This document shows, one piece after another, positions 41,052 through 49,465 of a stretch of DNA of 64,000 nt. Within the stretch, counting starts at the first letter, position 1; every line of letters starts with the position of its first letter. The translations under genes and the position numbers were made by a program. The stretch is from contig OZ220748.1 of the NCBI GenBank assembly GCA_965117035.1, positions 1,054,001 through 1,118,000 on the forward strand. The letters run 5' to 3'. A model generated the notes under the pieces. The model did no database searches and had not been told where the DNA came from. It was given only the letters and a program-made list of their open reading frames with translations. This stretch comes from CAZENU01 sp965117035 (GTDB lineage: Bacteria; Chloroflexota; Dehalococcoidia; Lucifugimonadales; CAZENU01).

Positions 41052-42092
41052 CTATGGCACTGTCAGCACGAGCTTGCCGAAGAACGACCGGGCCTCCATC
41101 TCCTCGTGCGCCCTGGCCGTCTCGCTCAGCGGGTAGGTCTTGTGTATGACGCCGCGGATCACGCCGCGCTCCGCCATCCGCACGATATGCCTCAGCTCGC
41201 CGCGACGGCCCATGAACACCCCGAACACCGTCTGCTGCTTCAGGAACAGCAGCCCCATCTGGAGCTCGGCCCGGTAGCCCGACGTGACGCCGCAGATGCC
41301 GTAGCGGCCTCCCGGGGCGAGCGCCGCCATCGCCGCCGGCCACGCGTCCAGGCCGACGTGATCAAGCACCACATCCGCGCCTCGTCCCCCGGTCAGCTCC
41401 TTGACGCGGGCGGTTACGTCCTCGGAGGTGTAGTCGATGGCCGCGTCCGCTCCCAGCTCGACCGCCATACGCGCCTTCTCCGGACTGCTCGTTGTGGCGA
41501 TGACCGTCGCGCCGACAACGTTCTTCGCGACCTGGATGGCGGCCGTGCCCACGCCGCTGGACGCCGACAGGATGAGCGCCGTCTCCCACGGCTTCAGCTC
41601 CGCCTTGCGTATGAGCAGCGACCACGACGGCAGGAAGACCGTCGGCAGCGACGCGGCCTGCTCGTAGCCGACCGAGTCCGGCAGCCGCACGACGTTGACC
41701 GCCGGAACGCCGACGTACTCGGCGTAGCTGCCCTGCGCCGTCGACCCGATGCGCCCGGCCGCCGCGCACAGGTCGTCCGCGCCCGTGGCGCACTGCGGGC
41801 AGACGCCGCAGGTGAGGCGCGGGTTCACGACGACGCGGTCGCCGACCGCGATGCCCGTCACCTCAGTCCCCGCCTCTACGACATCGCCGGCCGAGTCGCC
41901 GCCCAGAATGTGCGGGCCGGCCAGCGGGATGCGCGTGCCCCGCACGCCGGCCCGCGTGAACAGGTCGAGCCGGTTGATCGACGTCGCCCGCACCCGGACC
42001 CTGACGTCGTTCGGGCCGACCTCCGGCTCGGGCAGGTCGCCGTAGGTCAGCGCCTCGACGCCGCCGTGCTCCTCGATGTAGACAGCCTTCAT
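41052..42092 (-). CDS. MDR-family zinc-site alcohol dehydrogenase / quinone reductase
   Basis: 346 residues. A medium-chain dehydrogenase with ILGGDSAGDVVEAG, the structural zinc lobe CGVCPQCATGADDLC, and NAD(P) motif SASSGVGTAAIQVAK. The catalytic zinc Cys is replaced in SINRLDLFTRAG, where family ADHs have GxCHTD, so it is closer to quinone oxidoreductase/acryloyl-CoA reductase relatives while keeping the structural zinc. Likely reduces an enone or acryloyl-type substrate. ATG 42092. Confidence 0.88.
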   Translation of the reverse strand: MKAVYIEEHGGVEALTYGDLPEPEVGPNDVRVRVRATSINRLDLFTRAGVRGTRIPLAGPHILGGDSAGDVVEAGTEVTGIAVGDRVVVNPRLTCGVCPQCATGADDLCAAAGRIGSTAQGSYAEYVGVPAVNVVRLPDSVGYEQAASLPTVFLPSWSLLIRKAELKPWETALILSASSGVGTAAIQVAKNVVGATVIATTSSPEKARMAVELGADAAIDYTSEDVTARVKELTGGRGADVVLDHVGLDAWPAAMAALAPGGRYGICGVTSGYRAELQMGLLFLKQQTVFGVFMGRRGELRHIVRMAERGVIRGVIHKTYPLSETARAHEEMEARSFFGKLVLTVP

Positions 42093-42161
42093 CTCATCCT
42101 CGTTCGCCGGCGCTTTGTCGGTCCGGGCATTCGTCCGCCGCGGCCGTGCAAGGATACTATC

Positions 42162-43064
42162 TCAGGGGCCGGCCTGCCCGCCTGCCGCGTCCTCGAGGAA
42201 GGCTGCGATAGCGTCGTAGTACGTATCTCCCCCGACGACGTCGGCGTCGTCGTGGTCGGCGCCCGGGATGGCGAGGAAGCGCTTCGGCTCCGCCGCGGCC
42301 TCGTACAGCTCGCGCCCCATCCGGACCGGTATCGTCGCGTCGCTGTCTCCGTGGACCACCATGAGCGGCGCCCCGATATCCCCGATCTTGGAGAGCGAGT
42401 CGTACTTCGTCCGCAGTATCCTGCCGATGCCCGGCACGAACGGGTAGCCGAGCGACGCCATCGCCCCGATGGACGTGAACGGCGCCTCCAGCACCACGGC
42501 GTGAACATCCCGCCGGACGGCCGTCTCGACGGCGATCGCGGTCCCCAGGGAGTGGCCGAACACGACGGTCCGCGCGGGGTCGACGTCACCGCGCGAGACG
42601 ACGTAGTCGAGCGCCGCTTCGGCGTCCAGGTAGGTGCCCTTCTCCGAGGGCCGGCCCTCGCTCAGGCCGTAGCCGCGATAGTCGAAGATGAACACGTTCA
42701 TGCCAAGCGCCTCGTGCAGCTCGGCGAGGCGGCGGAGTCGGCCGGAGATGTTCCCGGCGTTGCCGTGCATCAGCACCAGGGTGGCGCCGTCGCCGCCCGG
42801 CACGAACCACCCGTGCAGCGCAACGCCGTCCGCGGCCGCGAACCGCACTTCGTCGAAGGCCAGCCCCACGTCCGCGGGGTCGCCGGACAGCTCCCGGTCA
42901 GGACGGAAGATGAAGTATCGGTCGATCAAGTTCGAATACTCGGACGCGAACAGCGCCAGCAACAGCGCAAAGACCGCGATCCGAACGGTCCGGAGCGAGC
43001 CCGACGAATTCCTCCGGGCGGCCGCCGCCGGGCCGTTGCCAGTCGTTTCACGCGTCTCATCCAT
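42162..43064 (-). CDS. membrane-anchored alpha/beta hydrolase (Bem46-like)
   Basis: 300 residues. One N-terminal membrane helix (VRIAVFALLLALFASEY, about 27-43) then an alpha/beta hydrolase: VLMHGNAGNISGRL (oxyanion region), FDYRGYGLSEG, nucleophile elbow FGHSLGTA, and the acid and His in VVHGDSDATIPV and PGADHDDAD. The Bem46/YqkD group has unknown natural substrates. Encoded 69 bp upstream of the MDR gene, same strand. Confidence 0.88.
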   Translation of the reverse strand: MDETRETTGNGPAAAARRNSSGSLRTVRIAVFALLLALFASEYSNLIDRYFIFRPDRELSGDPADVGLAFDEVRFAAADGVALHGWFVPGGDGATLVLMHGNAGNISGRLRRLAELHEALGMNVFIFDYRGYGLSEGRPSEKGTYLDAEAALDYVVSRGDVDPARTVVFGHSLGTAIAVETAVRRDVHAVVLEAPFTSIGAMASLGYPFVPGIGRILRTKYDSLSKIGDIGAPLMVVHGDSDATIPVRMGRELYEAAAEPKRFLAIPGADHDDADVVGGDTYYDAIAAFLEDAAGGQAGP

Positions 43065-43185
43065 CTGGCCACGCGTGGGCGCGGGGATTGTCGCGAGCCC
43101 AGGACATCGTGGGACAAGGATAGCGCACGACGCCGATTTCCTCCTCTTTCTTGACGGGAGGTGACCGTTCAGACTTGACAGGACG

Positions 43186-43290
43186 GACAACCCGTCATTC
43201 CGAGCAGGCCCGCCGCTCCGGGCGGGCCGTATCGAAGGGCGCACGCGCGGTCCCCTCGGATGTGAACGGTTGCGACGGGAGAGGGCTGAA
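43186..43290. repeat. dispersed repeats, two families
   Basis: GTCATTCCGAGCAGGCCCGC at 43192 with the inverted GGGCGGGCC at about 43220, followed by a GACGGGAGAGGGCTGAAGTC copy at 43275. These fill the 265-bp gap 43065-43329, where no gene is seen. Confidence 0.55.
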
Positions 43291-43329
43291 GTCCGGGCGA
43301 TGTACGCTGCGACCGGCGCGTCGAGTAGC

Positions 43330-44817
43330 CTACCGCAGCATCGACCTGTATATCTGCTGGCCCTGCCGGAACAGGTCGACGATCTCCTGGCGCTGCGCGT
43401 CCGTGTAGAACTTCCCCTTCTTGGACACCACGTCCAGCGAGTCATCGATCTCCGCGACGAACTGCCGGGCGGCCTCGGCCCTGTGAGGCCCCGCGACGCC
43501 TGCGTTCACGTAGACCGGGCTGGTGTGGGCGAAGACCGGCTGGGCGTAGCTATCCCGGCTGCTGCTGTAAACACGAGCCGCGATCCAGCCATCCGTGTCC
43601 GCGGCAACGTCCGCCGCCAGGCGTCCTGCCGTCGAGCCCGCGGGAAAGCTCTCCGACCACGCGACCACGCCGTTGGACACGATCTCTACCCTGTGTACCG
43701 GGTAGTGGGACTTCCAGTCGACCTCCACGGATAACGGCCGTTCAGCCGCCGTCTCGATCTCCGCGCCCGGGCCCTGCCCGTCTACGGACAGGGTGAGCGC
43801 CGGGCCGTTCGTGATGAAGCTCCGGCCCGACGTCAGCGCCTCGACCCACGACTCGTAGTCGAACGGCCCGCCGGTGTCCGTGTAGACCCGGTTGCCCGAG
43901 CACAGGAACCAGTCTGAGCCGGTGGATGCCGGCAGCCTGGCGCCCGCGTTCAACATGCGGTAGTAGATGTCGTACTCGACGTCGGCCCAGTACGGGTCGA
44001 ACAGGTTGAACGCGTCTATCTTGCCCATCGCGGCCGCCACCGGCGCCTCAAGGCCGCGGCCGTTGTGACACCAGATCACGATACCGCCCTGCCGGCGGGT
44101 GTCGTCGCAGGCGTAGGAGAGCGGCGGGTAGTCCGGATCGAAGGCATCGACCAGCATCCCGCGGCTGACCGGCTCCACCACGTTGCGGATGCTCAGCAGC
44201 ATGATGTGGCCGTAGCCCATGTCGCCCTGCTCTTCGTCCCACCGGGCGCCGTGCCGGTTCTCCTCCCCGGACTGGACGTAGTGGTGCGCCGTCGAGAAGT
44301 CGGTCAGCATGCCGGGCGCGTACTTGTTGCTCGCGTAGTCGAAATCCCAGCGCTTGAGCACGCTGATCGCCGTCATCCTCAGGTCCTCGACGCGGGGGTC
44401 GAGCCAAAGGCGCTCGTCCGGCCGTTCCTCCTTCTCGTCGTAGTGGAGGTGCGTGTTGCCGGGGTGCCATCCCTGGTCGCCCAGGTCCGACCAGCGCTCG
44501 AGCTCCACGTCGACCGTGACGACGCCGCGCGCGGGCGCCTCCACGTCGAGCACCGCCGGCACGTACTCGGTGCCGCGCTCCACGACGACCCTGACCATCC
44601 CCCGGGTTACCCTCACCTCGAACCGGCCGTCGGAGTAGAAGAACGGGTCGCCGGTACCAACCTTCAGTATGGCGTCGTCCGGGTGGACGAAGTTGCCCCC
44701 CGACGTCGTGACGCTGACCTTCGCGGGAATCGGCTCGCCGCTCGCCTTGTCCCTGATGGAGCCGGCGAGAGTCGCGCCGCCGGTCACGAATGCCATCCTG
44801 CCGAAGACTCTGCCCAT
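43330..44817 (-). CDS. CehA/McbA family metallohydrolase (PHP-like)
   Basis: 495 residues. An N-terminal beta domain (about 12-110) precedes a PHP-type hydrolase core opening HPGNTHLHYDEKEERPDERL with metal His123 and His125, then IVIWCHNGRGLEAPVAAAMG and STGSDWFLC. The family cleaves carbamate and phosphoester bonds (carbaryl hydrolase CehA is the namesake). Start ATG 44817 follows GGAGGACC. No signal peptide. Divergent from the UGSC gene, 163 bp away. Confidence 0.85.
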   Translation of the reverse strand: MGRVFGRMAFVTGGATLAGSIRDKASGEPIPAKVSVTTSGGNFVHPDDAILKVGTGDPFFYSDGRFEVRVTRGMVRVVVERGTEYVPAVLDVEAPARGVVTVDVELERWSDLGDQGWHPGNTHLHYDEKEERPDERLWLDPRVEDLRMTAISVLKRWDFDYASNKYAPGMLTDFSTAHHYVQSGEENRHGARWDEEQGDMGYGHIMLLSIRNVVEPVSRGMLVDAFDPDYPPLSYACDDTRRQGGIVIWCHNGRGLEAPVAAAMGKIDAFNLFDPYWADVEYDIYYRMLNAGARLPASTGSDWFLCSGNRVYTDTGGPFDYESWVEALTSGRSFITNGPALTLSVDGQGPGAEIETAAERPLSVEVDWKSHYPVHRVEIVSNGVVAWSESFPAGSTAGRLAADVAADTDGWIAARVYSSSRDSYAQPVFAHTSPVYVNAGVAGPHRAEAARQFVAEIDDSLDVVSKKGKFYTDAQRQEIVDLFRQGQQIYRSMLR

Positions 44818-44899
44818 CGTGGTGGTCCTCCGTAGCTGCGACTACCTGCGCGGGCAAGGTATCACCTCTCGCCCACAGTGTGTAGTACAGCGGCTTTCG

Positions 44900-44928
44900 T
44901 TGACAGGCGGTGGCTTCGATTCTAGACT
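44900..44928 (+). promoter_or_regulatory. promoter of the UGSC selenoprotein gene
   Basis: Consensus TTGACA at 44900-44905, 17-bp spacer, TAGACT at 44923-44928. Transcription would start near 44935, 46 nt before the ATG. Confidence 0.75.
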
Positions 44929-44980
44929 CCGGGCGTCGCGGGCGTACTGGCGTCTCCGCGGCGGAAGGAAGGTGTACCAC

Positions 44981-46621
44981 ATGCATCTGCTCGAAGTCAT
45001 CAACCCCGTCGCCAGGCAGCGGGCGATGGAGAACGTCGCGGCCATTAACCCCCGGCTCGACCGGCTCGACGGCAAGACGGTCGGACTGGTCTGGAGCGGG
45101 ACCCACGGCGGCGACGTCGCGCTCAACCGCGTCGGCGAGATGCTGAAGGAGCGTTTCGACGGCGTCGAGACCAGGTTCTACACGGGCGGCAACTACCCCA
45201 ACCCGCCGCACATCCTGAAGCAGGCGGCCGACGAGTGCGACGCCGTCATCGGGGCGACCGGCGACTGAGGGACGTGCGCGTCGTGGATGGTCCACGACAT
45301 GATCGAGGTCGAGCGGATGGGCAGGCCAGCGGTGCCCATCATCTCCGGCCGCTTCGAGGGCGACGCCATCGCCAGCAGCCGCGCGTTCGGCATGCCCGCG
45401 CTGAAGTTCGTCATCGTGCCGCGCATCTACCGCAACCTGTCTCCAGCCGAGTCGATAGCGAACACCGAGCCGGCGTTCGACGACCTTGTCGGGATGCTGA
45501 CCGTAGACGGCGACGGCGCCTTCGAGGACAGTCCCGTTGACGACGCCCACCGGTTCGAGGGCGAGGACCGGTTCGACGCCGTCCAGCGCATGAACGACGA
45601 CTTCCTGAGGCGCGACTGGGGCGACGGCTTCCCGCTGCTGCCGCCCACGCGCGGCGCCGTCGACGAGCTGATGGCGGGCGTCGGCCTGCCGCCGGACCAC
45701 GTCGTGTGCGATATGCCGCCCGGATTCGGAATCGCCACGGTCGAGAAGATCGCCGTCAACGCCGCCGCGGCCGGCGCGAGGCCGGAGCACATGCCCGTGA
45801 TCGTCGCCGCGGTCAAGGCACTGCCGCACATGGGGCCTGAGGGCGGCAAGTCGCTGCTGATGTCCACCAGCCCGCAGGCGCCCCTGCTCGTCGTCAACGG
45901 CCCCATCGCCCAGGAGCTCGGCATCAACGCCAGGTCCGCGCTCGGCCCGGGGTTCGACAACCGGGTGAACATCGTCATAGGCCGCGCCTTCTCGATGTGC
46001 ATGAGGAACATCGGCCACTGGTACCCGAACAAGATGGACATGGACACCATCGGCACGACGCGCAAGTTCGTGCTGTGCATAGCCGAGAACGAAACGATGA
46101 GTCCGTGGCAGCCCTACCACGTCGACAGGGGGTTCGACGCGAGCGAGAGCGCGGTGAGCGTCTTCGTCACCAACGGCGAGCTCGACGTGCAGGACCAGGG
46201 CAACGACACGGCGGAGGGGCTGCTCAAGACGGTCGCCTACGGAGCGACCTTCGGCACCCGCGGCCTCTGGGAGCGGCACAGCGAGGAGCGGCTGATCCTG
46301 CTGCCGCCGGACGTCGCCCGGCCCGTCGGCGCGCAGGGCTTCACCAAGAACGGGGCGAAGGAGTTCATCCACATGCACGCCAACGCCAGCCTGGGCAAGA
46401 TGACCCAGTACGTGCCCCTGGAGGGCGAGGCGCGGGTGGCAGCCCATTGGAAATGGATGAAGGACCTGACCGAGCAGGAGCGCCTCGACGTGACGATGCC
46501 CGTGCTCGAGAGCGCCGACCGGTACGACATCCTCGTCGTCGGGGCCGACCGCGCCAAGACGCTCGTGATGCCGAGTGGGCCCAGCGCCGTCACGGTGGGC
46601 GTCGACCAGTTCAGGCCGTAG
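44981..46621 (+). CDS. UGSC-family selenoprotein, in-frame UGA = Sec96
   Basis: Read from ATG 44981 (GGAAGGAAGG upstream) through the TGA at 45266-45268, the frame stays open for 546 residues. Residues 1-185 are a UGSC-type domain: TVGLVWSGTHGGDVALNR, DAVIGATGD-U-GTC-ASWMVHDMIEVER. The motif here is U-G-T-C with Sec96 and Cys99; the family name comes from the usual U/C-G-S-C. Residues 187-546 are a second domain (RRDWGDGFPLLPPTRGAVDEL; MPPGFGIATVEKIAVNAAAAGA; IGRAFSMCMRNIGHW) often found with it, of unknown function. Split without readthrough, neither half is a full domain. A SECIS-like hairpin lies at 45280-45298. Probably cytoplasmic redox enzyme. Confidence 0.88.
45280..45298 (+). promoter_or_regulatory. 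bacterial SECIS-like hairpin after UGA 45266
   Basis: GTCGTGGA (45280-45287), loop TGG (45288-45290), TCCACGAC (45291-45298): perfect 8-bp stem. The loop starts 19 nt after the UGA and has G in position 2. Same dimensions as the element at 19782-19800. Confidence 0.75.
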
Positions 46622-46625
46622 GCCG

Positions 46626-46868
46626 CTACCCGGCGGGTTCGACCACGACCGACGAGACGTGCGGCGCCTGCGCGCCGCACATGCGCTCGACCATCTCCCT
46701 GAACGACTCCGGCGGCATGACGCACTCAGGGCAGTCCTCGTTCGCGCCCTCGTAGTACCTGATCCGCAGCACGCCGTCCTCGAAGTCCACGGGCTCGATA
46801 ACGACGCCGTCGTTGTCGCGCGTAAGCATCCTGACCGTGTCCAACACCATGTCGATCCTGTCGTCCAT
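46626..46868 (-). CDS. NifU C-terminal-domain-like small protein
   Basis: 80 residues. Size and pattern fit the NifU C-terminal (Nfu) fold: VLDTVRMLTRDNDGVVIEPVDFEDGVLRIRYYEG then the cluster-binding pair CPEC, a helix MPPESFREMVERMCG and VSSVVVEP. Nfu proteins carry or deliver an iron-sulfur cluster; the loop here is DCPECVMPPESF rather than the usual C-x-x-C-P/S. ATG 46868. It is encoded 20 bp after an FMN oxidase and converges with the UGSC gene (4-bp gap). Confidence 0.75.
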   Translation of the reverse strand: MDDRIDMVLDTVRMLTRDNDGVVIEPVDFEDGVLRIRYYEGANEDCPECVMPPESFREMVERMCGAQAPHVSSVVVEPAG

Positions 46869-46888
46869 CGGCGTCCCCTGGCCCGCGG

Positions 46889-47953
46889 TCACGGGGCGAT
46901 CACCAGCGAGCGGTCTATCTCGGCGAGGCTGTTGCAGCCGGCGAACGCCATGACCGCGTCCATCTCGGTGCGGAGTATCTCGAACATGTGCCGGACGCCG
47001 GCCTCGCCGCCAATGGCGAGGCCCCAGAACAGCGGACGGCCCACGAGCACGGCGCGCGCGCCGAGTGCCAGCGCCTTGAACACGTCGGTGCCGCGGCGCA
47101 CTCCCGAGTCCAGGTACACCTCGATCTGATCGCCGACCGCCTCGACGATGGGCGGCAGCGCCTCGATGGTCGCCTGCGTCGTGTCCATCGAGCGGGCTCC
47201 GTGGTTCGAGACGACGATGGCGTCGGCGCCGTGGTCGACGCAGCGCCTCGCGTCGTCCGGCGTCAGCACCTCCTTGACGACCAACGGCAGGCCGGTGATC
47301 CCCTTCAGCCACTCGAGGCGCGACCAGGTCAGGTTGGGGTACCACGCGTAGTCGACGGCCCTCAGCTTTTCCAGGAGCCGTGGGTTGTCTCGCAGGTTCG
47401 CCAGCCCTATGAACCGCGGATCGGCGCCGATCTGGGCCGCCGCGCTGTTCATCATGTGCCGGCCCTGGCGCGCCGCCGTCACGCACACCGCGTCGAACCC
47501 GGCCTCCGCGGCGGACGTCACGACGTGCTCGGTCACCTCGTCGTCGCGGTGGTAGAGCTGGCACCACAGCGGCCCGGACGAGGCCCCGGCGATCTCGCCG
47601 AACGTGTAGTCGCCACCCATCGCCAGCGCCATCCCGGTGCCCGCCGCGCTCGTCGCTCTCGCGACCGCCAGCTCGCCGTCGGGATGTCCCCGGGACTGGC
47701 CGCCGGTCGGCGCCGCCATCACCGGAAGGCTGATGGGCTTGCCGAGTACGGTCGTAGACTGGTCGCGGACGCCCACGTCCCTGAAGATGCGGTTGCGCAG
47801 CAGGATGGCGTCGAAGGCCTCGCGGTTGCGGCGGATGGTCAGCTCGTCCGCCGCGCCGCCCGCTATCGGCGCCCAGGTGTCCGGGTCCATGCGCTCGTGG
47901 GCGAGCGCCTCCATCTCGAACAGGTTGACGGGGTCCATCGGGTGGTCGCTCAC
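46889..47953 (-). CDS. FMN-dependent alpha-hydroxy-acid oxidase/dehydrogenase
   Basis: 354 residues, TIM barrel of the lactate/glycolate oxidase family. PVMAAPTGGQ near 75, CQLYHRDDEV, PLVVKEVLTPDDARRCVDHGADAIVVSNHGARSMD with the catalytic His and substrate Arg, and YLDSGVRRGTDVFKALALGARAVLVGRP for FMN phosphate. The canonical SNHGGRQLD is slightly altered. Oxidises a 2-hydroxy acid to a 2-oxo acid. GTG start 47953 overlaps the stop of the preceding gene (GTGA). Confidence 0.9.
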   Translation of the reverse strand: MSDHPMDPVNLFEMEALAHERMDPDTWAPIAGGAADELTIRRNREAFDAILLRNRIFRDVGVRDQSTTVLGKPISLPVMAAPTGGQSRGHPDGELAVARATSAAGTGMALAMGGDYTFGEIAGASSGPLWCQLYHRDDEVTEHVVTSAAEAGFDAVCVTAARQGRHMMNSAAAQIGADPRFIGLANLRDNPRLLEKLRAVDYAWYPNLTWSRLEWLKGITGLPLVVKEVLTPDDARRCVDHGADAIVVSNHGARSMDTTQATIEALPPIVEAVGDQIEVYLDSGVRRGTDVFKALALGARAVLVGRPLFWGLAIGGEAGVRHMFEILRTEMDAVMAFAGCNSLAEIDRSLVIAP

Positions 47954-48975
47954 CCGTCATCCTGGAGGTGACCGACCGACTGGCTGATCTCGTCGAGCCA
48001 GATGACCATCTCGGCCGTCAGGTTGACGCTCGGCTTCCTCTCCAGCGATCCGCCCGACCACGAGCCGTCCTCGTTCTGGTGCGAGAGCAGGCTGTCGCCG
48101 ATGCGAACGGCGAGGTCCGCGTACTGCTGCTCGCCGGTGAGGGTGTACAGGACGGACGCTCCCCAGCCTGTCTTGCCCTGGCGTAGCGTCGGCAGCGTGA
48201 CCAGGTGGTCCGGGGCGATCACCCCGAAGTGCATGTACCGCTTCGCGAGCTCCAGCCACTCCGTTTCGCCCGTTGCCTTGTACAGCCGCGCCAGGAACCC
48301 GCCCGCGATGCCCGGGTTGAAGAACTGCTGGTCCTCCGTCGAGTCCTGCGACACGACAAAGTGCATCGAGTCGGCGGGGTCGAACTCGGTAACGAGGCCG
48401 CCCCCGCGCGTGTACACGGAGTAGAGCTTATTCGGATAGTCGGGCTGCTCGTCCAGGACCCTCCGCAGGAAGCGTCCCACACCGCGGGCGACGTCCAGCC
48501 GGTTGGTGTACACGGCCGCGCGGCCGCAGCCGCTCGTGACGTATATCTCCATCTCGGTGTCCTCGCCACGCTCGTCGTAGCTGGAGTAGAAGCCGCCAGA
48601 CTCCAAGTCCTGGAAGGGTATTATGAAGTCCATCCCGCGCTGCGACAGGTCGAACTGCCCCAGCCTGTGGGCGCCCTCGATCAGCCACGAGTTCTGGTAG
48701 GCGTAGGACGGGCCCTCCCTCCGCTCCTCCGACGTGCCGAAGTCGCCGTCAGGCGTGAAGACGTTCCCGCGTATCCAGCCCAGGAAGCGGTTCGCGGCGG
48801 CGGAGTGCCCCCCGACCATCAGCGCGATCGGCACACCCCAGTACCGCCAGACCGCGCTGGCCGAGTCCTCGACGGTACCGTCGGGCCGGGCGTGGCCGAG
48901 GATGAAGTCGGCGCCCCTGTTCCGTCCCCTCGCAAACCGGTCCAACGCCCTGTCCGCGGCCGTCGCAGTGGCCAT
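47950..48975 (-). CDS. alpha/alpha-toroid hypothetical protein
   Basis: 341 residues, not assigned to a named enzyme. Repeated helical-hairpin units (WLIEGAHRLGQFDLSQRGMDF, GFLARLYKATGETEWLELAKRY, SVLYTLTGEQQYADLAVRIGDSLLSHQNEDGSW) resemble terpenoid-cyclase/six-hairpin toroids such as N-acylglucosamine epimerase or glycosidase relatives. No signal peptide from ATG 48975 (GGAGG upstream). First gene of the three-gene operon toroid-FMN oxidase-NifU-like. Confidence 0.7.
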   Translation of the reverse strand: MATATAADRALDRFARGRNRGADFILGHARPDGTVEDSASAVWRYWGVPIALMVGGHSAAANRFLGWIRGNVFTPDGDFGTSEERREGPSYAYQNSWLIEGAHRLGQFDLSQRGMDFIIPFQDLESGGFYSSYDERGEDTEMEIYVTSGCGRAAVYTNRLDVARGVGRFLRRVLDEQPDYPNKLYSVYTRGGGLVTEFDPADSMHFVVSQDSTEDQQFFNPGIAGGFLARLYKATGETEWLELAKRYMHFGVIAPDHLVTLPTLRQGKTGWGASVLYTLTGEQQYADLAVRIGDSLLSHQNEDGSWSGGSLERKPSVNLTAEMVIWLDEISQSVGHLQDDG

Positions 48976-49184
48976 CACGAGCCTCCGTCCCCCGGCTGCT
49001 TGCGGCGTCCCAGTCGCCGCGGCCCGGCGCAGCACCTCGTCGCGATACCCGGGCGGGGCCGAGCGGACGCCTGTTGGGGGCATCCTACTCCTGTCGTACG
49101 CCGTTGTGAAGCCACCATGGACGGCCACGAAGAACAGATATCAGGTTCATCCCCTGTAAGAGCATAGAATCCGACAGGACGAGA

Positions 49185-49376
49185 ATGGGCGAATCAGCTA
49201 CCTCGGAGTTCAAAGAGGCGAAAAGGGGAGTGGGCACGGGTATCGCCGTGGACAGGTTAGCGAAGATGCCTTACTACGACATCGCCATCCTTGTAAGTGG
49301 AGACGCCGACTTCCTGCCGGTGGTTGGGTACTTGAAGGACCACCTCAAGAACGGGCTCCGCCATGATATCGGTTGA
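49185..49376 (+). pseudogene. NYN-domain (LabA/DUF88-like) remnant
   Basis: 63 codons matching only the second half of a NYN PIN-like RNase domain: KRGVGTGIAVDRLAKMPYYD then IAILVSGDADFLPVVGYLKD, where SGDADF holds catalytic Asp residues. The first half of the domain, with its own Asp, is missing upstream in any frame I read, and the C-terminus is short. Probably a decayed or truncated gene. Confidence 0.6.
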
Positions 49377-49465
49377 GGCAGTGTGGCATAGCCCGCGCAC
49401 TGGGCTCGAAGGCCCTCAGAAGCTCGGTGCGCTGCTTGATCGTGTCGGCCTTGTTGTGCGCTTGG

